Origin: Alistipes sp.
GTDB lineage: Bacteria; Bacteroidota; Bacteroidia; Bacteroidales; Rikenellaceae
DNA: 35,369 nucleotides
Reading direction: 5' to 3'
Assembly: GCA_017465605.1 (NCBI GenBank)
Contig: JAFTVW010000006.1
Span: 1-35,369 of the forward strand
How positions within the stretch are numbered: the stretch's first letter is position 1; every line of letters begins with the position of its first letter. The position numbers and the translations under genes were made by a program. This document shows, piece by piece, positions 16,973 through 26,536 of this stretch. The notes below the pieces were generated by a model that saw only the letters and a list, made by a program, of their open reading frames with translations, ran no database searches and was not told the origin of the DNA.

Positions 16973-19726
16973 ATGGAATACAATTTCAAACAAATTGAGA
17001 CCAAATGGCAAAAGCTGTGGGAGCAGCGCAAGACCTATCACGTGGAGGTTGACAACAGCCGCCCAAAATATTATGTACTCGATATGTTCCCTTACCCCTC
17101 AGGTGCGGGACTTCACGTTGGACACCCTCTGGGATACATCGCATCGGACATCTACTCTCGCTACAAGCGTTTGTGCGGATTCAACGTTTTGCACCCTATG
17201 GGATACGACGCATTCGGACTTCCTGCCGAGCAGTACGCTATTCAGACAGGTCAGCACCCCGCAGTAACCACCGAGCAGAACATCAACCGCTATCGTGAGC
17301 AGATGGATAAAATTGGTTTCTGCTACGATTGGGACCGCGAGGTACGCACCTGCGAGCCCGAGTACTACAAGTGGACACAATGGGCATTTTTGAAGATGTA
17401 CGACCACTACTACTGCCGCAAGGCCCAAAAGGCACTCCCGATTGAGGATTTGAAGGCTGCATTTGCAGCAAACGGCACCGAGGGCGTTGATGCTGCTTGC
17501 ACTACCGAGATGACATTCTCGGCCGAAGAGTGGAATGCGTGGGACGAAGTGAAACGTGAACAGGTATTGCAGAACTACCGCTTGGCATATCGCGCCGACA
17601 CGATGGTTAACTGGTGTCCACAACTGGGTACGGTGTTAGCCAACGATGAGGTTAAGGACGGATTGTCGGTACGCGGTGGATTCCCCGTAGAGCAGAAGCG
17701 AATGAAGCAGTGGAGCTTGCGCGTAACGGCTTACGCACAGCGTATGTTGGACGGCCTCGACAGCTTGGAGTGGAGCGACTCACTCAAAGAGATTCAGCGT
17801 AACTGGATTGGCCGCTCGGAGGGTGCGCAAGTATTTTTCGACGTGAAGGATTCGGAGCGTAAGTTAGAGATTTTCACCACTCGCCCCGACACAATCTTCG
17901 GTGTAACGTTTATGGTTATCGCACCCGAGCACGAGTGGGTCGAGGAGCTTACGACTGCCGAGAACAAGGCTGCCGTAGAGGCCTACATCGCCGAGACAAA
18001 GAAACGCTCGGAGCGTGAGCGCATTGCCGAGACTCGCCGCGTGAGTGGTGTTCAGACTGGCTCTTACGCCATCAACCCCTTCACCGGCAACGCTATTCCA
18101 ATCTATATTTCAGACTATGTATTGGCTGGTTATGGTACAGGTGCAATTATGGCCGTTCCTGCACACGACTCGCGTGACTACGCTTTCGCTCGTCACTTCG
18201 GCATTGAGATTATCCCCGTTGTAGAGGGTGGTAATATCGAGGTTGAGTCGTATGACGCAAAGGCTGGCAAGATGATTAACTCAGGTTTCCTTACAGGTAT
18301 GGACGTTAAGGAGGCTATCCCCGCAATGTTCGCCGAGGTAGAGAAGCGTGGTTTGGGCAAGAAGCTCATCAACTATCGTCTGCGCGACGCTATCTTCTCA
18401 CGTCAGCGTTATTGGGGTGAGCCATTCCCCGTATATTACAAGGGCGACACAGCATATCCACTCAGCGAGGACAAGCTCCCATTGGAGTTACCTCCTATCG
18501 AGAACTTTGGCCCGACTGAGCAGGGCGAGCCACCTTTGGCACGCGTTGCAGATTGGTCATTCGATGGTTGCCCATTGGAGCTCTCGACAATGCCCGGCTT
18601 TGCAGGCTCATCGGCATACTACCTGCGCTATATGGACCCACGCAACTCGGAGGCATTGGTATCGAAGGAGGCCAACGACTACTGGCGTAATGTGGACCTC
18701 TATGTAGGAGGTATTGAGCACGCAACAGGCCACTTGATGTACTCTCGTTTCTGGAATATGTTCCTCTACGATTTGGGTTATGTATGCGAGTCGGAGCCAT
18801 TCAAGAAGTTGGTAAATCAAGGTATGATTCAGGGCCGCTCAAACTTCGTTTACCGTGTGGTAGGCACAAACAAGTTTGTTTCGCTCGGTTTGAAGGGTGA
18901 CTACGAGACTCAGGAGATTCACGTCGATGTAAACATCGTGAAGAACGACCAACTCGACCTTGATGCGTTCCGCGCGTGGAGACCAGAGTTCAAAGATGCT
19001 GAGTTTATTTTGGAAGATGGCAAGTATGTTTGCGGCTGGGCAATCGAGAAGATGTCGAAGTCGATGTTCAACGTGGTAAATCCCGACAATATTGTGGAGA
19101 ACTACGGTGCCGACACTCTGCGTATGTATGAGATGTTCCTCGGCCCATTGGAGCAGTCGAAGCCCTGGGATACAAATGGAATCGACGGTGTACACAAATT
19201 CTTGCGTAAGTTCTGGCGTTTGTTCTACGACCGCGAGGGTGCATTTGCTCTTACAGATGAGCAGCCGACACCTGCCGAGTTGAAGACTCTTCACAAGACC
19301 ATAAAGAAGATTCGCGAGGATATCGAGAACTTCTCGTTCAACACCTCTATTTCGGCATTTATGATTTGCCTCAACGAGCTTGGCATTTGCCACAAGCGAG
19401 CAATCTTGGAGCCACTCACAATCCTTATTGCTCCATTTGCTCCGCATATCGCCGAGGAGTTGTGGGAGGCAATGGGTCACTCGGAGACTATCTTCGATGC
19501 GACCTATCCTACACACGAGGAGAAGTATTTGGAGGAGAGCGCATTTGAGTATCCCGTAATGGTCAATGGCAAGTTGCGTTTCAAGCAGACCTACGCTCTT
19601 GCGATGAAACCAGCCGAGATTCAGGCAGCAATCGTTGAGACCGAGGGTGCGCAGAAGTGGCTCGAAGGCAAAGCTCCGAAGAAGATTATCGTTGTTCCGG
19701 GCAAGATTATCAACATCGTAATCTAA
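16973..19726 (+). CDS. leuS: Leucine-tRNA ligase
   Basis: 917 residues. Class Ia synthetase that charges tRNA-Leu. The HIGH motif appears as HVGH at residues 48-51 ([10 protein letters not shown]); the editing CP1 domain includes [20 protein letters not shown] and [24 protein letters not shown] is at 693-697 (EKMSKSMFN). The anticodon-binding and C-terminal domains complete the protein, with [12 protein letters not shown] at the end. A perfect promoter precedes it, and four exported enzymes follow on the same strand without a visible terminator, starting 40 nt after the stop. Confidence 0.98.
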   Translation: MEYNFKQIETKWQKLWEQRKTYHVEVDNSRPKYYVLDMFPYPSGAGLHVGHPLGYIASDIYSRYKRLCGFNVLHPMGYDAFGLPAEQYAIQTGQHPAVTTEQNINRYREQMDKIGFCYDWDREVRTCEPEYYKWTQWAFLKMYDHYYCRKAQKALPIEDLKAAFAANGTEGVDAACTTEMTFSAEEWNAWDEVKREQVLQNYRLAYRADTMVNWCPQLGTVLANDEVKDGLSVRGGFPVEQKRMKQWSLRVTAYAQRMLDGLDSLEWSDSLKEIQRNWIGRSEGAQVFFDVKDSERKLEIFTTRPDTIFGVTFMVIAPEHEWVEELTTAENKAAVEAYIAETKKRSERERIAETRRVSGVQTGSYAINPFTGNAIPIYISDYVLAGYGTGAIMAVPAHDSRDYAFARHFGIEIIPVVEGGNIEVESYDAKAGKMINSGFLTGMDVKEAIPAMFAEVEKRGLGKKLINYRLRDAIFSRQRYWGEPFPVYYKGDTAYPLSEDKLPLELPPIENFGPTEQGEPPLARVADWSFDGCPLELSTMPGFAGSSAYYLRYMDPRNSEALVSKEANDYWRNVDLYVGGIEHATGHLMYSRFWNMFLYDLGYVCESEPFKKLVNQGMIQGRSNFVYRVVGTNKFVSLGLKGDYETQEIHVDVNIVKNDQLDLDAFRAWRPEFKDAEFILEDGKYVCGWAIEKMSKSMFNVVNPDNIVENYGADTLRMYEMFLGPLEQSKPWDTNGIDGVHKFLRKFWRLFYDREGAFALTDEQPTPAELKTLHKTIKKIREDIENFSFNTSISAFMICLNELGICHKRAILEPLTILIAPFAPHIAEELWEAMGHSETIFDATYPTHEEKYLEESAFEYPVMVNGKLRFKQTYALAMKPAEIQAAIVETEGAQKWLEGKAPKKIIVVPGKIINIVI

Positions 19727-19766
19727 TCCCGCCGAACCCTATCACCAATCTAAAACTACTACAACT

Positions 19767-21515
19767 ATGAAGACTAAGTGGATTGTTTTAATATTTGGCC
19801 TATTGAGCATCACCTGTGCCAATGCATTGGAGAGAGTGCCCGTATGGCCAAAAGGCAAGATGCCTAACCGTCAAGAGCATCAAATTGCGGCAATGACCGA
19901 CGAGGTTAAACAAGAGGGATTCAAGGCCGACAAACATCGTGTGGCATACCTCGAATGGGGCGATAAGCCTGCCAAAGAGGTGGACAACGACGCTTGTATG
20001 ATTCTCATTTCGGGCGGCAGCTATCAGAATTGTTGCGACGTGGGACTTATCAAGATGTGGCGCGAGAAGCTCACCGAGCTCGGTTTTCAGACCGTGAACT
20101 TTGTCTATCGTACACCTCGTCCTGTGGATTTGCCTATCTACCAAACTGCTTGGGAAGATGGACAGCGCGCAGTGCGTATGGTGCGCAACGAGGCCGCAAA
20201 GCGAGGTTACGACCCCGAAAAGATTGGAGTTATCTCGATGTCGGCAGGCTCACACCTCGCCTTGATGTTGGCTACAAGTTCGCAGACGCCTGCTTACGAG
20301 AAAATCGACAAACTCGACGATGTTCCTTGCCACATCAATTGGGCCGTAGTGAATGCTCCTGCATACGTTACAACCGATGCCGAGACTGGCACACCAGCCA
20401 TCAGAGATGGATATGGCGTTGATGTGAAGCTCTCAAAAGCCTTTAAGTTCGACGAAAAGACTTGTCCTATGACTCTCCAACACGGAGGTACCGACCCTTA
20501 TAGCCCCAACGGCTCAACTCTCGTCTATCGTAAATTGCGCGAGATGAAGATTCCCGCCGAGCTACACCTCTACCCCAACAAGGGACACGGAGCATTCGGT
20601 TTTGAGCGCGCTGTGGATTTTATGCGTCAGATGGGTTATATGGGCGAACTGGACGAGGATAAGGAGGTAGTTTTGATGGAGCGCTTCGCAAGTGATGATG
20701 CTCGCGCTGACAAGATTACACAAGATGTATGGCCAGAGGGCCGAACTCCCGATTTTCAGGAGCATCAGTGCAAGCCCTATATTGAGTGGCATATGCCAAA
20801 AAACCTCAAAACCAAAGGTATTCAGATTATCTATTCGGGTGGCGGCTACAACTCTAACCACCCCGACAGCTTTGAGGTTGCACCCATACGTCGCCATCTG
20901 AACAGTTTGGGTATTACGGTCGTGACATTGAAATACCGCACGCCACGCCCCACGCCTGAGAGTGGACTTGCAAAACATACCACCGCTTGGCAGGATTTGC
21001 AGCGCACGATTCGTTTGGTACGCAGTCAGGCCGAGAGCTACGGTCTTGACCCCAACAACATCGGTATTATGGGTAGCTCGGCGGGTGGTCACCTTACTTT
21101 GATGGGAGTTACAAGCTCTCGTCACCAATCATATCTGCCTATCGACAAGGTGGACAAGTTGCCTTGCAACGTGCAGTGGGGTGTGGGAGTATATCCTGCA
21201 TACGCACTGACCGATGGTCACGATATGCACAACACAACGGGTGGTAATGCCGACAGCGCGGTACTTGTACCCGATTTCAGTTTCGACTTGGATACTGCTC
21301 CGATGTTCTTTATTCACGGCGACGCAGACCCCTGGGCTGCTATGAACTCTGTGAAATTGTGGGAGAAGATGCGCAGTATGGGAATCCAATGCGAGTTGCA
21401 CACGTTGGCTTTGCAAAAGCACTGCTTCCAGATGGCTGCTTCGCCTGGCACGGGAGCATACAACTATGTGGACCTTATCGCAGAGTACATCAAGGGTCGC
21501 TTGAAAATGGAGTAA
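19767..21515 (+). CDS. Exported tandem-domain alpha/beta hydrolase (esterase-like)
   Basis: 582 residues with an N-terminal signal peptide (hydrophobic residues 6-17, likely cleavage after ANA). Two homologous alpha/beta hydrolase domains follow, about residues 25-300 and 325-582. Each starts with PVWPKGKMPNRQEHQ / DVWPEGRTPDFQEHQ and has an oxyanion-type SGGSY/SGGGY loop and a YRTPRP strand. Domain 1 has a probable triad S159 (SMSAGSH), D243 (HGGTDP) and H274 (NKGHGAFG); domain 2 has S438 (GSSAGGH), D521 (HGDADP) and H552 (LQKHCFQ). Both sites look complete. The fold resembles the acetyl/feruloyl esterases found with glycoside hydrolases. Substrate unknown. It is the first gene of a tight four-gene set behind leuS. 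Confidence 0.85.
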   Translation: MKTKWIVLIFGLLSITCANALERVPVWPKGKMPNRQEHQIAAMTDEVKQEGFKADKHRVAYLEWGDKPAKEVDNDACMILISGGSYQNCCDVGLIKMWREKLTELGFQTVNFVYRTPRPVDLPIYQTAWEDGQRAVRMVRNEAAKRGYDPEKIGVISMSAGSHLALMLATSSQTPAYEKIDKLDDVPCHINWAVVNAPAYVTTDAETGTPAIRDGYGVDVKLSKAFKFDEKTCPMTLQHGGTDPYSPNGSTLVYRKLREMKIPAELHLYPNKGHGAFGFERAVDFMRQMGYMGELDEDKEVVLMERFASDDARADKITQDVWPEGRTPDFQEHQCKPYIEWHMPKNLKTKGIQIIYSGGGYNSNHPDSFEVAPIRRHLNSLGITVVTLKYRTPRPTPESGLAKHTTAWQDLQRTIRLVRSQAESYGLDPNNIGIMGSSAGGHLTLMGVTSSRHQSYLPIDKVDKLPCNVQWGVGVYPAYALTDGHDMHNTTGGNADSAVLVPDFSFDLDTAPMFFIHGDADPWAAMNSVKLWEKMRSMGIQCELHTLALQKHCFQMAASPGTGAYNYVDLIAEYIKGRLKME

Positions 21516-21545
21516 TAAAACCAATCGAACAAAAACTATAAAACA

Positions 21546-22445
21546 ATGTTGAATAAAATCAAATGCCTATTAGTGATTGCTACATCACTATTGGCAATAA
21601 ACACACAGGCACAAGATATGACCGTAAAATTGTGGGACAACTCATCAGCTCCCCACTCAAACAACCTTACAGGCCCCGAAAAAGATGAGGGCGAAGTGCG
21701 TATTTCAAACACCACAGAGGCCGTACTATACATCTATGAGGCTGCGGCTGATAAGGCTACGGGGCAGGCCATTGTTATCTGCCCGGGCGGTGGATATTGG
21801 TTGTTGGCAATGGGTCACGAGGGTCACGAATTGGCTAAATGGCTGGCTGAGAATGGTATCACCGCAGCCGTATTGAAATATCGTATGCCCAACGGCAATG
21901 TGCAAGTTCCGATGGAGGACGCAGCCGAGGCTGTTCGCTATATGAAGAAGGTATATCCCAAACGCGACAAGCTCTCGCAGGTGGGAATTTCGGGTTTCTC
22001 GGCTGGTGGTCACTTGGCCGCTTCGACAGGAGCGGGAGCATTGGAGGCCAATGGCGATACAAGCGAGCGAGCATTGCTTCGCCCCGACTTTATGGTTTTG
22101 TTCTATCCCGTAATTTCGTGCAGTCCTAAATACTTTCACGCAGGCTCATTTAACAACCTGCTCGGTAAAGGTTATACCGAGGAGCTAAGCCAAAAGTGGT
22201 CACCTGACTTGCTGGCATCAGAGAAGACGCCACAAGCTCTATTTATCCTCTCGGACGACGACAAGGCAGTGAAGCCTATCAATAGTATCCTGCTCTACAA
22301 CCGATTGAAGGAGTTGGGCAAGCCCGCATCATTGCATATTCTGCCAGAGGGTGGTCACGGCTGGGGTATGAAGGATTCATTCCGCTACAAGGCTGTATGG
22401 CAGCAGACTGTGCTCGACTATTTGAAGCACATTAACCAAAAATAG
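21546..22445 (+). CDS. Exported alpha/beta hydrolase, acetylxylan-esterase-like
   Basis: 299 residues with signal peptide (MLNKIKCLLVIATSLLAINTQAQ). The pattern PGGGYWLLAMGHEG forms the oxyanion region, S152 lies in GFSAGGH, an acidic trio D237-D239 (LSDDDKAV) holds the catalytic Asp, and H271 lies in EGGHGWG. This fits the small carbohydrate esterases (acetyl esterase/lipase class) that deacylate plant polysaccharides, though the substrate cannot be fixed from sequence. It is related to both domains of the preceding gene, which ends 30 nt upstream, and the next gene starts 9 nt downstream. The stop codon is TAG. Confidence 0.85.
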   Translation: MLNKIKCLLVIATSLLAINTQAQDMTVKLWDNSSAPHSNNLTGPEKDEGEVRISNTTEAVLYIYEAAADKATGQAIVICPGGGYWLLAMGHEGHELAKWLAENGITAAVLKYRMPNGNVQVPMEDAAEAVRYMKKVYPKRDKLSQVGISGFSAGGHLAASTGAGALEANGDTSERALLRPDFMVLFYPVISCSPKYFHAGSFNNLLGKGYTEELSQKWSPDLLASEKTPQALFILSDDDKAVKPINSILLYNRLKELGKPASLHILPEGGHGWGMKDSFRYKAVWQQTVLDYLKHINQK

Positions 22446-22454
22446 CAATTCGCT

Positions 22455-23732
22455 ATGAAAATTCTATCGCGCATAGCGGTCATACTGCTACTTCTCAACA
22501 CCGCCTGCACCTCCTCAAAAGCTGATTTGCCCCTGCAAGGCAAGCCAAAATATTTGTGGTTTGATGCCTCGGCCAACTTTAAGCGATTTGCCCAACGAGA
22601 TTCGATTGATTACTACCTCGACAAAGCTATTGAGGCTGGCTTCAACCGCATTGTGGTAGATGTTCGCCCCGTAGAGGGTGAGGCTCTCTATAAGAGTGAA
22701 ATTCTAACAGAGATGACTCGCATAGGAGAGACTACCATTGAGCGAGATTGGGATTATCTGCAATATTTCATCGATGGTGCACACAAGCGAGGTATGAAGA
22801 TTACTGCGGGTACAACGATGTTCCCCGTCGGCTCTCCCTATCACAACATAGGCCCAGCGTATTACGATAATCCGCAGTTCGAGGGTCGCACAACGTTGCA
22901 ATATACACCCGAAGGAATGGTCGATATCCGCACGATGGGGAAAAAGGAGGTTGCAGCATTCCTCAACCCCGCTATGCCTGAGAATCAGGAGTATGCGCTC
23001 AGTTTTGTGAAGGAAATTGTTGAGAAATACGACATCGACGGCTACTCGCTCGACTACTGCCGTTATCCCAATATGTATGGCGATTTCTCGGACTTTTCAC
23101 GCAAGGATTTCGAGAAGTATCTCGGAGAGAAGGTGGAAAATTGGCCACAGGATATATTCTCGTTCAACGACAAAAAAGAGGTTGTCCCCGGAAAATATTA
23201 CCGCGAGTGGTGGAGCTATCGTGCAAAGGTTATTAGCGACTTTGTGGGACGCACATCACAAACCATCAAGGCTATAAAACCCGACGTAGAGGTGGTGTAT
23301 TGGGCAGGAGGCTGGATTTATGGTCTCTATGGCACGGCTCAGAATTGGGCAAGCCCTCGCCACGCAATTCACCTTGACCCCTACAACGAGGTGTGGTGTA
23401 ACCGCGACTATATGAAGGCGGGATTTGCCGATAAACTCGATGCCTTTATGTTGGGCGCATACCTTAACGATATTTACGGATTGGACAACCCCAACTCGAT
23501 TGAGTACTCGGTACACCGAGCAAACAATCTGACAAAAGGCGATTGCCGAATGTATGGTACGATATACGCCCTCAACCACGAACTCAACATCGAAGATGCC
23601 GTCTATGTCTGCCTGCGCGATAGCGAGGGGTTGATGGTATTTGATATTTGTCAAGTGATTCAGTTCGACCTGTGGGACGATATTCGCCGAGGCATAGAAC
23701 GAGCAGAACCCGAATTGAAAAGCCTAAAATAA
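22455..23732 (+). CDS. Lipoprotein of the GHL10 (family 10-like glycosyl hydrolase) type
   Basis: 425 residues with a lipoprotein-type signal and Cys18 (LLNTAC). The body looks like a TIM-barrel: YLWFDASANFKRFAQRDSIDYYLDKAIEAGFNRIVVDVRP is the typical first strand/helix of GHL10 proteins, and D200 lies in the conserved YSLDYCRYP strand; EVVYWAGGW and AFMLGAYLNDIYG are later barrel strands. GHL10 proteins are predicted glycan hydrolases and are often outer-membrane anchored. It starts 9 nt after the esterase and is followed 8 nt later by another lipoprotein, so the genes are surely cotranscribed. Confidence 0.8.
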   Translation: MKILSRIAVILLLLNTACTSSKADLPLQGKPKYLWFDASANFKRFAQRDSIDYYLDKAIEAGFNRIVVDVRPVEGEALYKSEILTEMTRIGETTIERDWDYLQYFIDGAHKRGMKITAGTTMFPVGSPYHNIGPAYYDNPQFEGRTTLQYTPEGMVDIRTMGKKEVAAFLNPAMPENQEYALSFVKEIVEKYDIDGYSLDYCRYPNMYGDFSDFSRKDFEKYLGEKVENWPQDIFSFNDKKEVVPGKYYREWWSYRAKVISDFVGRTSQTIKAIKPDVEVVYWAGGWIYGLYGTAQNWASPRHAIHLDPYNEVWCNRDYMKAGFADKLDAFMLGAYLNDIYGLDNPNSIEYSVHRANNLTKGDCRMYGTIYALNHELNIEDAVYVCLRDSEGLMVFDICQVIQFDLWDDIRRGIERAEPELKSLK

Positions 23733-23740
23733 CAACCGCT

Positions 23741-24991
23741 ATGAAAAAGATTACTCTTTGGAGCTTGGCAGTCGCATCAATTGTTATGCTCGGCTCGTGT
23801 CAAAGTCAAAACCAAGAGATGGGAACAACCGACGTTGTGACCCCGCACGTCTATACCAATCCTACGGGAGATGAGTTCCCGATTTTGGCTTGGTATTCAC
23901 TCTTAAACGACCAAGTAACCAAAGAACGCTACGAGGAGATGGCCGAGGCGGGATTCAACATTTCGTTCTCGCACTTTGGCACTGCCGAGCAGGTTGAGCA
24001 GGCATTGGAGCTATCGCAGGGTACGGGAGTGAAGATTCTTATCACCTGCAAAGAGATGTACGACGACACGGAAAATACCGTAAAGCGTTTTCGCCATCAC
24101 CCGCAGACTGTGGGCTACTTCTTGCGTGATGAGCCTGTGGGAGCAGACTTCCCCAATCTGAGTGCTTTGGCCGAGAAGATTCGCAAAGCAGACGACACTA
24201 AGTTGCTATATCTTAACCTATTCCCAATATATGTTGCTCCCGAACACTTGGGCGCAAAGGATTATGCCGACCATGTATCGCAGTTTATCGAAAAGGTTAA
24301 GTTGGGAATGGTGTCGTTCGACAACTACCCCGTAACATTCGACGGCGTAAGGGCAGAATACTATGCCAATTTGGAAGATGTAATGGCCGAGACAAAAAAA
24401 GTAGGCATACCCTTCTGGGCATTCTCGCTCTCGACAGCTCACAACCCCTATCCAGTGGCCACTCGCGCAGCTATGCGTATGCAGATATTCTCGAATTTGG
24501 CCTACGGAGCGCAGGGAATACAATATTTCACCTACACTTCGCCTGGCACTGAAACTTGGAATTTCCACAATGCTCCCATCGACGCCAATAGTCAGCGCAC
24601 CGAGGTTTGGGACCGTGTGGCCGAGATTAACCGCGAGGTTAAGGCCCTGACAAAGGTATTCTTGGGTGCTGAGGTGGTGAAAGTGCGCCATACGGGAGCA
24701 AATATTCCTGTAAAGACAACAGCTCTTGCCGAGGGCGACTTGCCGAAGATGATTCGCAAGGTCGAGGCCGATGGAGGGGGAGTATTGGTATCGCACTTGA
24801 AGAATGGCAACCGTCAATATCTGATGATTGTCAACCGCAACATCTATCAGCCGCAACGAGTAACAGTAGAGACCGCAGAGGGCGTTATGCGCATTATGCC
24901 CGATGGGCGAGAACTTACGGCAAAGACCTACTCGCCATCACTCTATGTAGAGGCTGGTGATATGCTTTTGTTTGGCTGGGAGCAGGAGTAA
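23741..24991 (+). CDS. Lipoprotein with a TIM-barrel glycoside-hydrolase-like fold
   Basis: 416 residues from the ATG at 23741, giving the lipoprotein signal MKKITLWSLAVASIVMLGSC; a longer reading frame upstream overlaps the previous gene and lacks a signal. The body starts with FPILAWYSLLNDQVTKERYEEMAEAGFN, has GYFLRDEP (D130-E131, a likely acid/base position), MVSFDNYP, PFWAFSLSTAHNPYPVATRAAMRMQIFSNLAYGAQGIQYFTY, and a beta-rich C-terminal domain (MIVNRNIYQPQRVTVE). This is the layout of beta-galactosidase-like clan GH-A enzymes, but I cannot assign a CAZy family. Last gene of the cassette. Confidence 0.7.
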   Translation: MKKITLWSLAVASIVMLGSCQSQNQEMGTTDVVTPHVYTNPTGDEFPILAWYSLLNDQVTKERYEEMAEAGFNISFSHFGTAEQVEQALELSQGTGVKILITCKEMYDDTENTVKRFRHHPQTVGYFLRDEPVGADFPNLSALAEKIRKADDTKLLYLNLFPIYVAPEHLGAKDYADHVSQFIEKVKLGMVSFDNYPVTFDGVRAEYYANLEDVMAETKKVGIPFWAFSLSTAHNPYPVATRAAMRMQIFSNLAYGAQGIQYFTYTSPGTETWNFHNAPIDANSQRTEVWDRVAEINREVKALTKVFLGAEVVKVRHTGANIPVKTTALAEGDLPKMIRKVEADGGGVLVSHLKNGNRQYLMIVNRNIYQPQRVTVETAEGVMRIMPDGRELTAKTYSPSLYVEAGDMLLFGWEQE

Positions 24992-24992
24992 T

Positions 24993-25022
24993 TCAAAATT
25001 AAGAATTCAAAATTCAAAATTA
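24993..25022. repeat. AATTCAAAATT direct repeats
   Basis: Three partly overlapping copies of AATTCAAAATT just after the stop codon. The same unit reappears at 35350-35369. Simple AT-rich repeats of this kind are common at Bacteroidales gene ends. Confidence 0.6.
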
Positions 25023-25024
25023 AC

Positions 25025-25061
25025 TAATCCCCTGTCTAACATCGAGTTAGATAGGGGATTA
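25025..25061. terminator. Bidirectional terminator between convergent genes
   Basis: A 16-bp stem (TAATCCCCT... paired with ...AGGGGATTA, one G-T pair) closed by a 5-nt loop, with T-rich sequence on both sides. It separates the plus-strand enzyme cassette from the minus-strand nucleotidyltransferase gene. Confidence 0.8.
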
Positions 25062-25093
25062 ATATTTCAATCGGTGATACCAAAAGAGCCACA

Positions 25094-26527
25094 TTAGGCA
25101 GTTTTCTCCACATCGCAGACCTTTACTAAACCTCGCTCCGCCGCAAGCTTCTCCATTAGGGCGTACGCTTCGGCATAATCGTTATGAATCTCGCCATCTA
25201 AGATGGCATTCTTGATAACCTCCTTTATCTCGCCAATCACAGCACAGGGCTGCAAATCGTAGCACTTCATAATTATATCGCCCGTAATTGGGGGTTGGAA
25301 ATTGCGCACACGGTCACGCTCCTCCAAATCCTTCATCTTGCGACGCACCAACTCAAAATTGGCCAAATAACGCTTTACCTTAGCATCAATACCCGATGTA
25401 ATATCGGCTTCGCAAAGGGTCATAAGCGACTCCACATCATCTCCCGCCTCAAAGAGCAATCTTCTGACGGCCGAGTCGGTCACCATATCCTCCGACAAGA
25501 TAATTGGCCGCAGATGCAGATAGACCATCTTCTGCACAAACTTCATATGTTCGTTCATCGGCAACTTCAAACGGCGGAAAATATCACGCACCATCTTCGA
25601 GCCTAACACCTCGTGCTGATGGAAAGTCCAACCTATCTTTTTATCGTAGGCCTTCGTTAGCGGCTTGGCAATATCGTGCAGAACAGCGGCCCAGCGAAGC
25701 CACAAATCGTCGCTACGGCGCGCCACGTTGTCCAGCACCTTCAAAGTATGGCGGAAGTTATCTTTATGGGCGTGATTGCCCACTCGCTGAACACCTTTCA
25801 AGCGGTGCATTTCGGGGAAAATAATCTCCAACAGGCCCGTCAAGTCTAACAAATCGAAGCCGATAGAGGGGACAGGCGAGAGAACTATTTTATTGAGTTC
25901 CACCATAATACGCTCCTTCGACACGATATTGATTCGCTCCTTATTGCGGGCTATGGCATCGAAGGTCTCCGCCTCGATATCAAATCCGAGTTGCGAGGCA
26001 AACCTTACGGCACGCATCATTCTCAATGGGTCATCAGAGAAAGTTATATCGGGATCGCACGGAGTACGGATTATGCAATCCTCCAAATCGAATATACCCT
26101 CAAAAGGGTCAACCAACTCGCCAAAACGCTCACCATTAAGGCACCACGCCATAGCATTGATGGTAAAATCTCGGCGTCGCTGGTCGTCCTCCAACGAACC
26201 GGGCTCGACGGTAGGTTTCCGCGAATCGAAGGTATAAGACTCCTTACGCGCACCTACAAACTCCACCTCTGCGCCATAGGCTCGAACCATAGCCGTTCCG
26301 AAGGTCTTGAATACCGACACCTTCGCCTTGACCTCTCGGCCCAATGCCTCGGCCACCTCGATACCGCTTCCTACCACCACCACATCTATATCGGTCGAGG
26401 GGCGACGCAAATAGTAATCGCGCACATAACCGCCAACCACATAGGCTTCAACGCCCATACGGTCAATAATCTGCGAGATACAGCGGAATAGAGGATTCGA
26501 TAGCGGCTTAAACTCTTCCATCGGCAT
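25094..26527 (-). CDS. CCA-adding enzyme / poly(A) polymerase family protein with HD domain
   Basis: 477 residues. Class II nucleotidyltransferase head: VVGGYVRD (31-37), catalytic D46 and D48 in STDIDVV, RRRDFTINAMAW (117-128) and the nucleotide-selecting DDPLRMMRAVRFA region. An HD phosphohydrolase-type domain follows, with AVLHDIAKP at 281-289. In Bacteroidota this architecture usually maintains the 3' CCA of tRNAs. Whether it is a full CCA-adding or A-adding enzyme cannot be told by eye. An alternative ATG two codons downstream is possible. It starts 9 nt after the pdxJ stop, suggesting cotranscription. Confidence 0.9.
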   Translation of the reverse strand: MPMEEFKPLSNPLFRCISQIIDRMGVEAYVVGGYVRDYYLRRPSTDIDVVVVGSGIEVAEALGREVKAKVSVFKTFGTAMVRAYGAEVEFVGARKESYTFDSRKPTVEPGSLEDDQRRRDFTINAMAWCLNGERFGELVDPFEGIFDLEDCIIRTPCDPDITFSDDPLRMMRAVRFASQLGFDIEAETFDAIARNKERINIVSKERIMVELNKIVLSPVPSIGFDLLDLTGLLEIIFPEMHRLKGVQRVGNHAHKDNFRHTLKVLDNVARRSDDLWLRWAAVLHDIAKPLTKAYDKKIGWTFHQHEVLGSKMVRDIFRRLKLPMNEHMKFVQKMVYLHLRPIILSEDMVTDSAVRRLLFEAGDDVESLMTLCEADITSGIDAKVKRYLANFELVRRKMKDLEERDRVRNFQPPITGDIIMKCYDLQPCAVIGEIKEVIKNAILDGEIHNDYAEAYALMEKLAAERGLVKVCDVEKTA

Positions 26528-26536
26528 AGGTTTTGA

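Noticed and set aside
18839-19516. 225-codon minus-strand frame inside leuS
   Set aside because: Antisense to conserved LeuRS sequence including KMSKS; caused by codon bias.
20562-21128. 188-codon minus-strand frame inside the tandem hydrolase gene
   Set aside because: Antisense to the second-domain triad region; no recognisable protein features.
23648-23740. N-terminal extension of the second lipoprotein
   Set aside because: Overlaps the end of the GHL10-like gene and would bury a good lipoprotein signal at residue 32.
24218-24856. 212-codon minus-strand frame inside the 416-residue lipoprotein gene
   Set aside because: Antisense shadow of a gene with clear signal peptide and barrel motifs.
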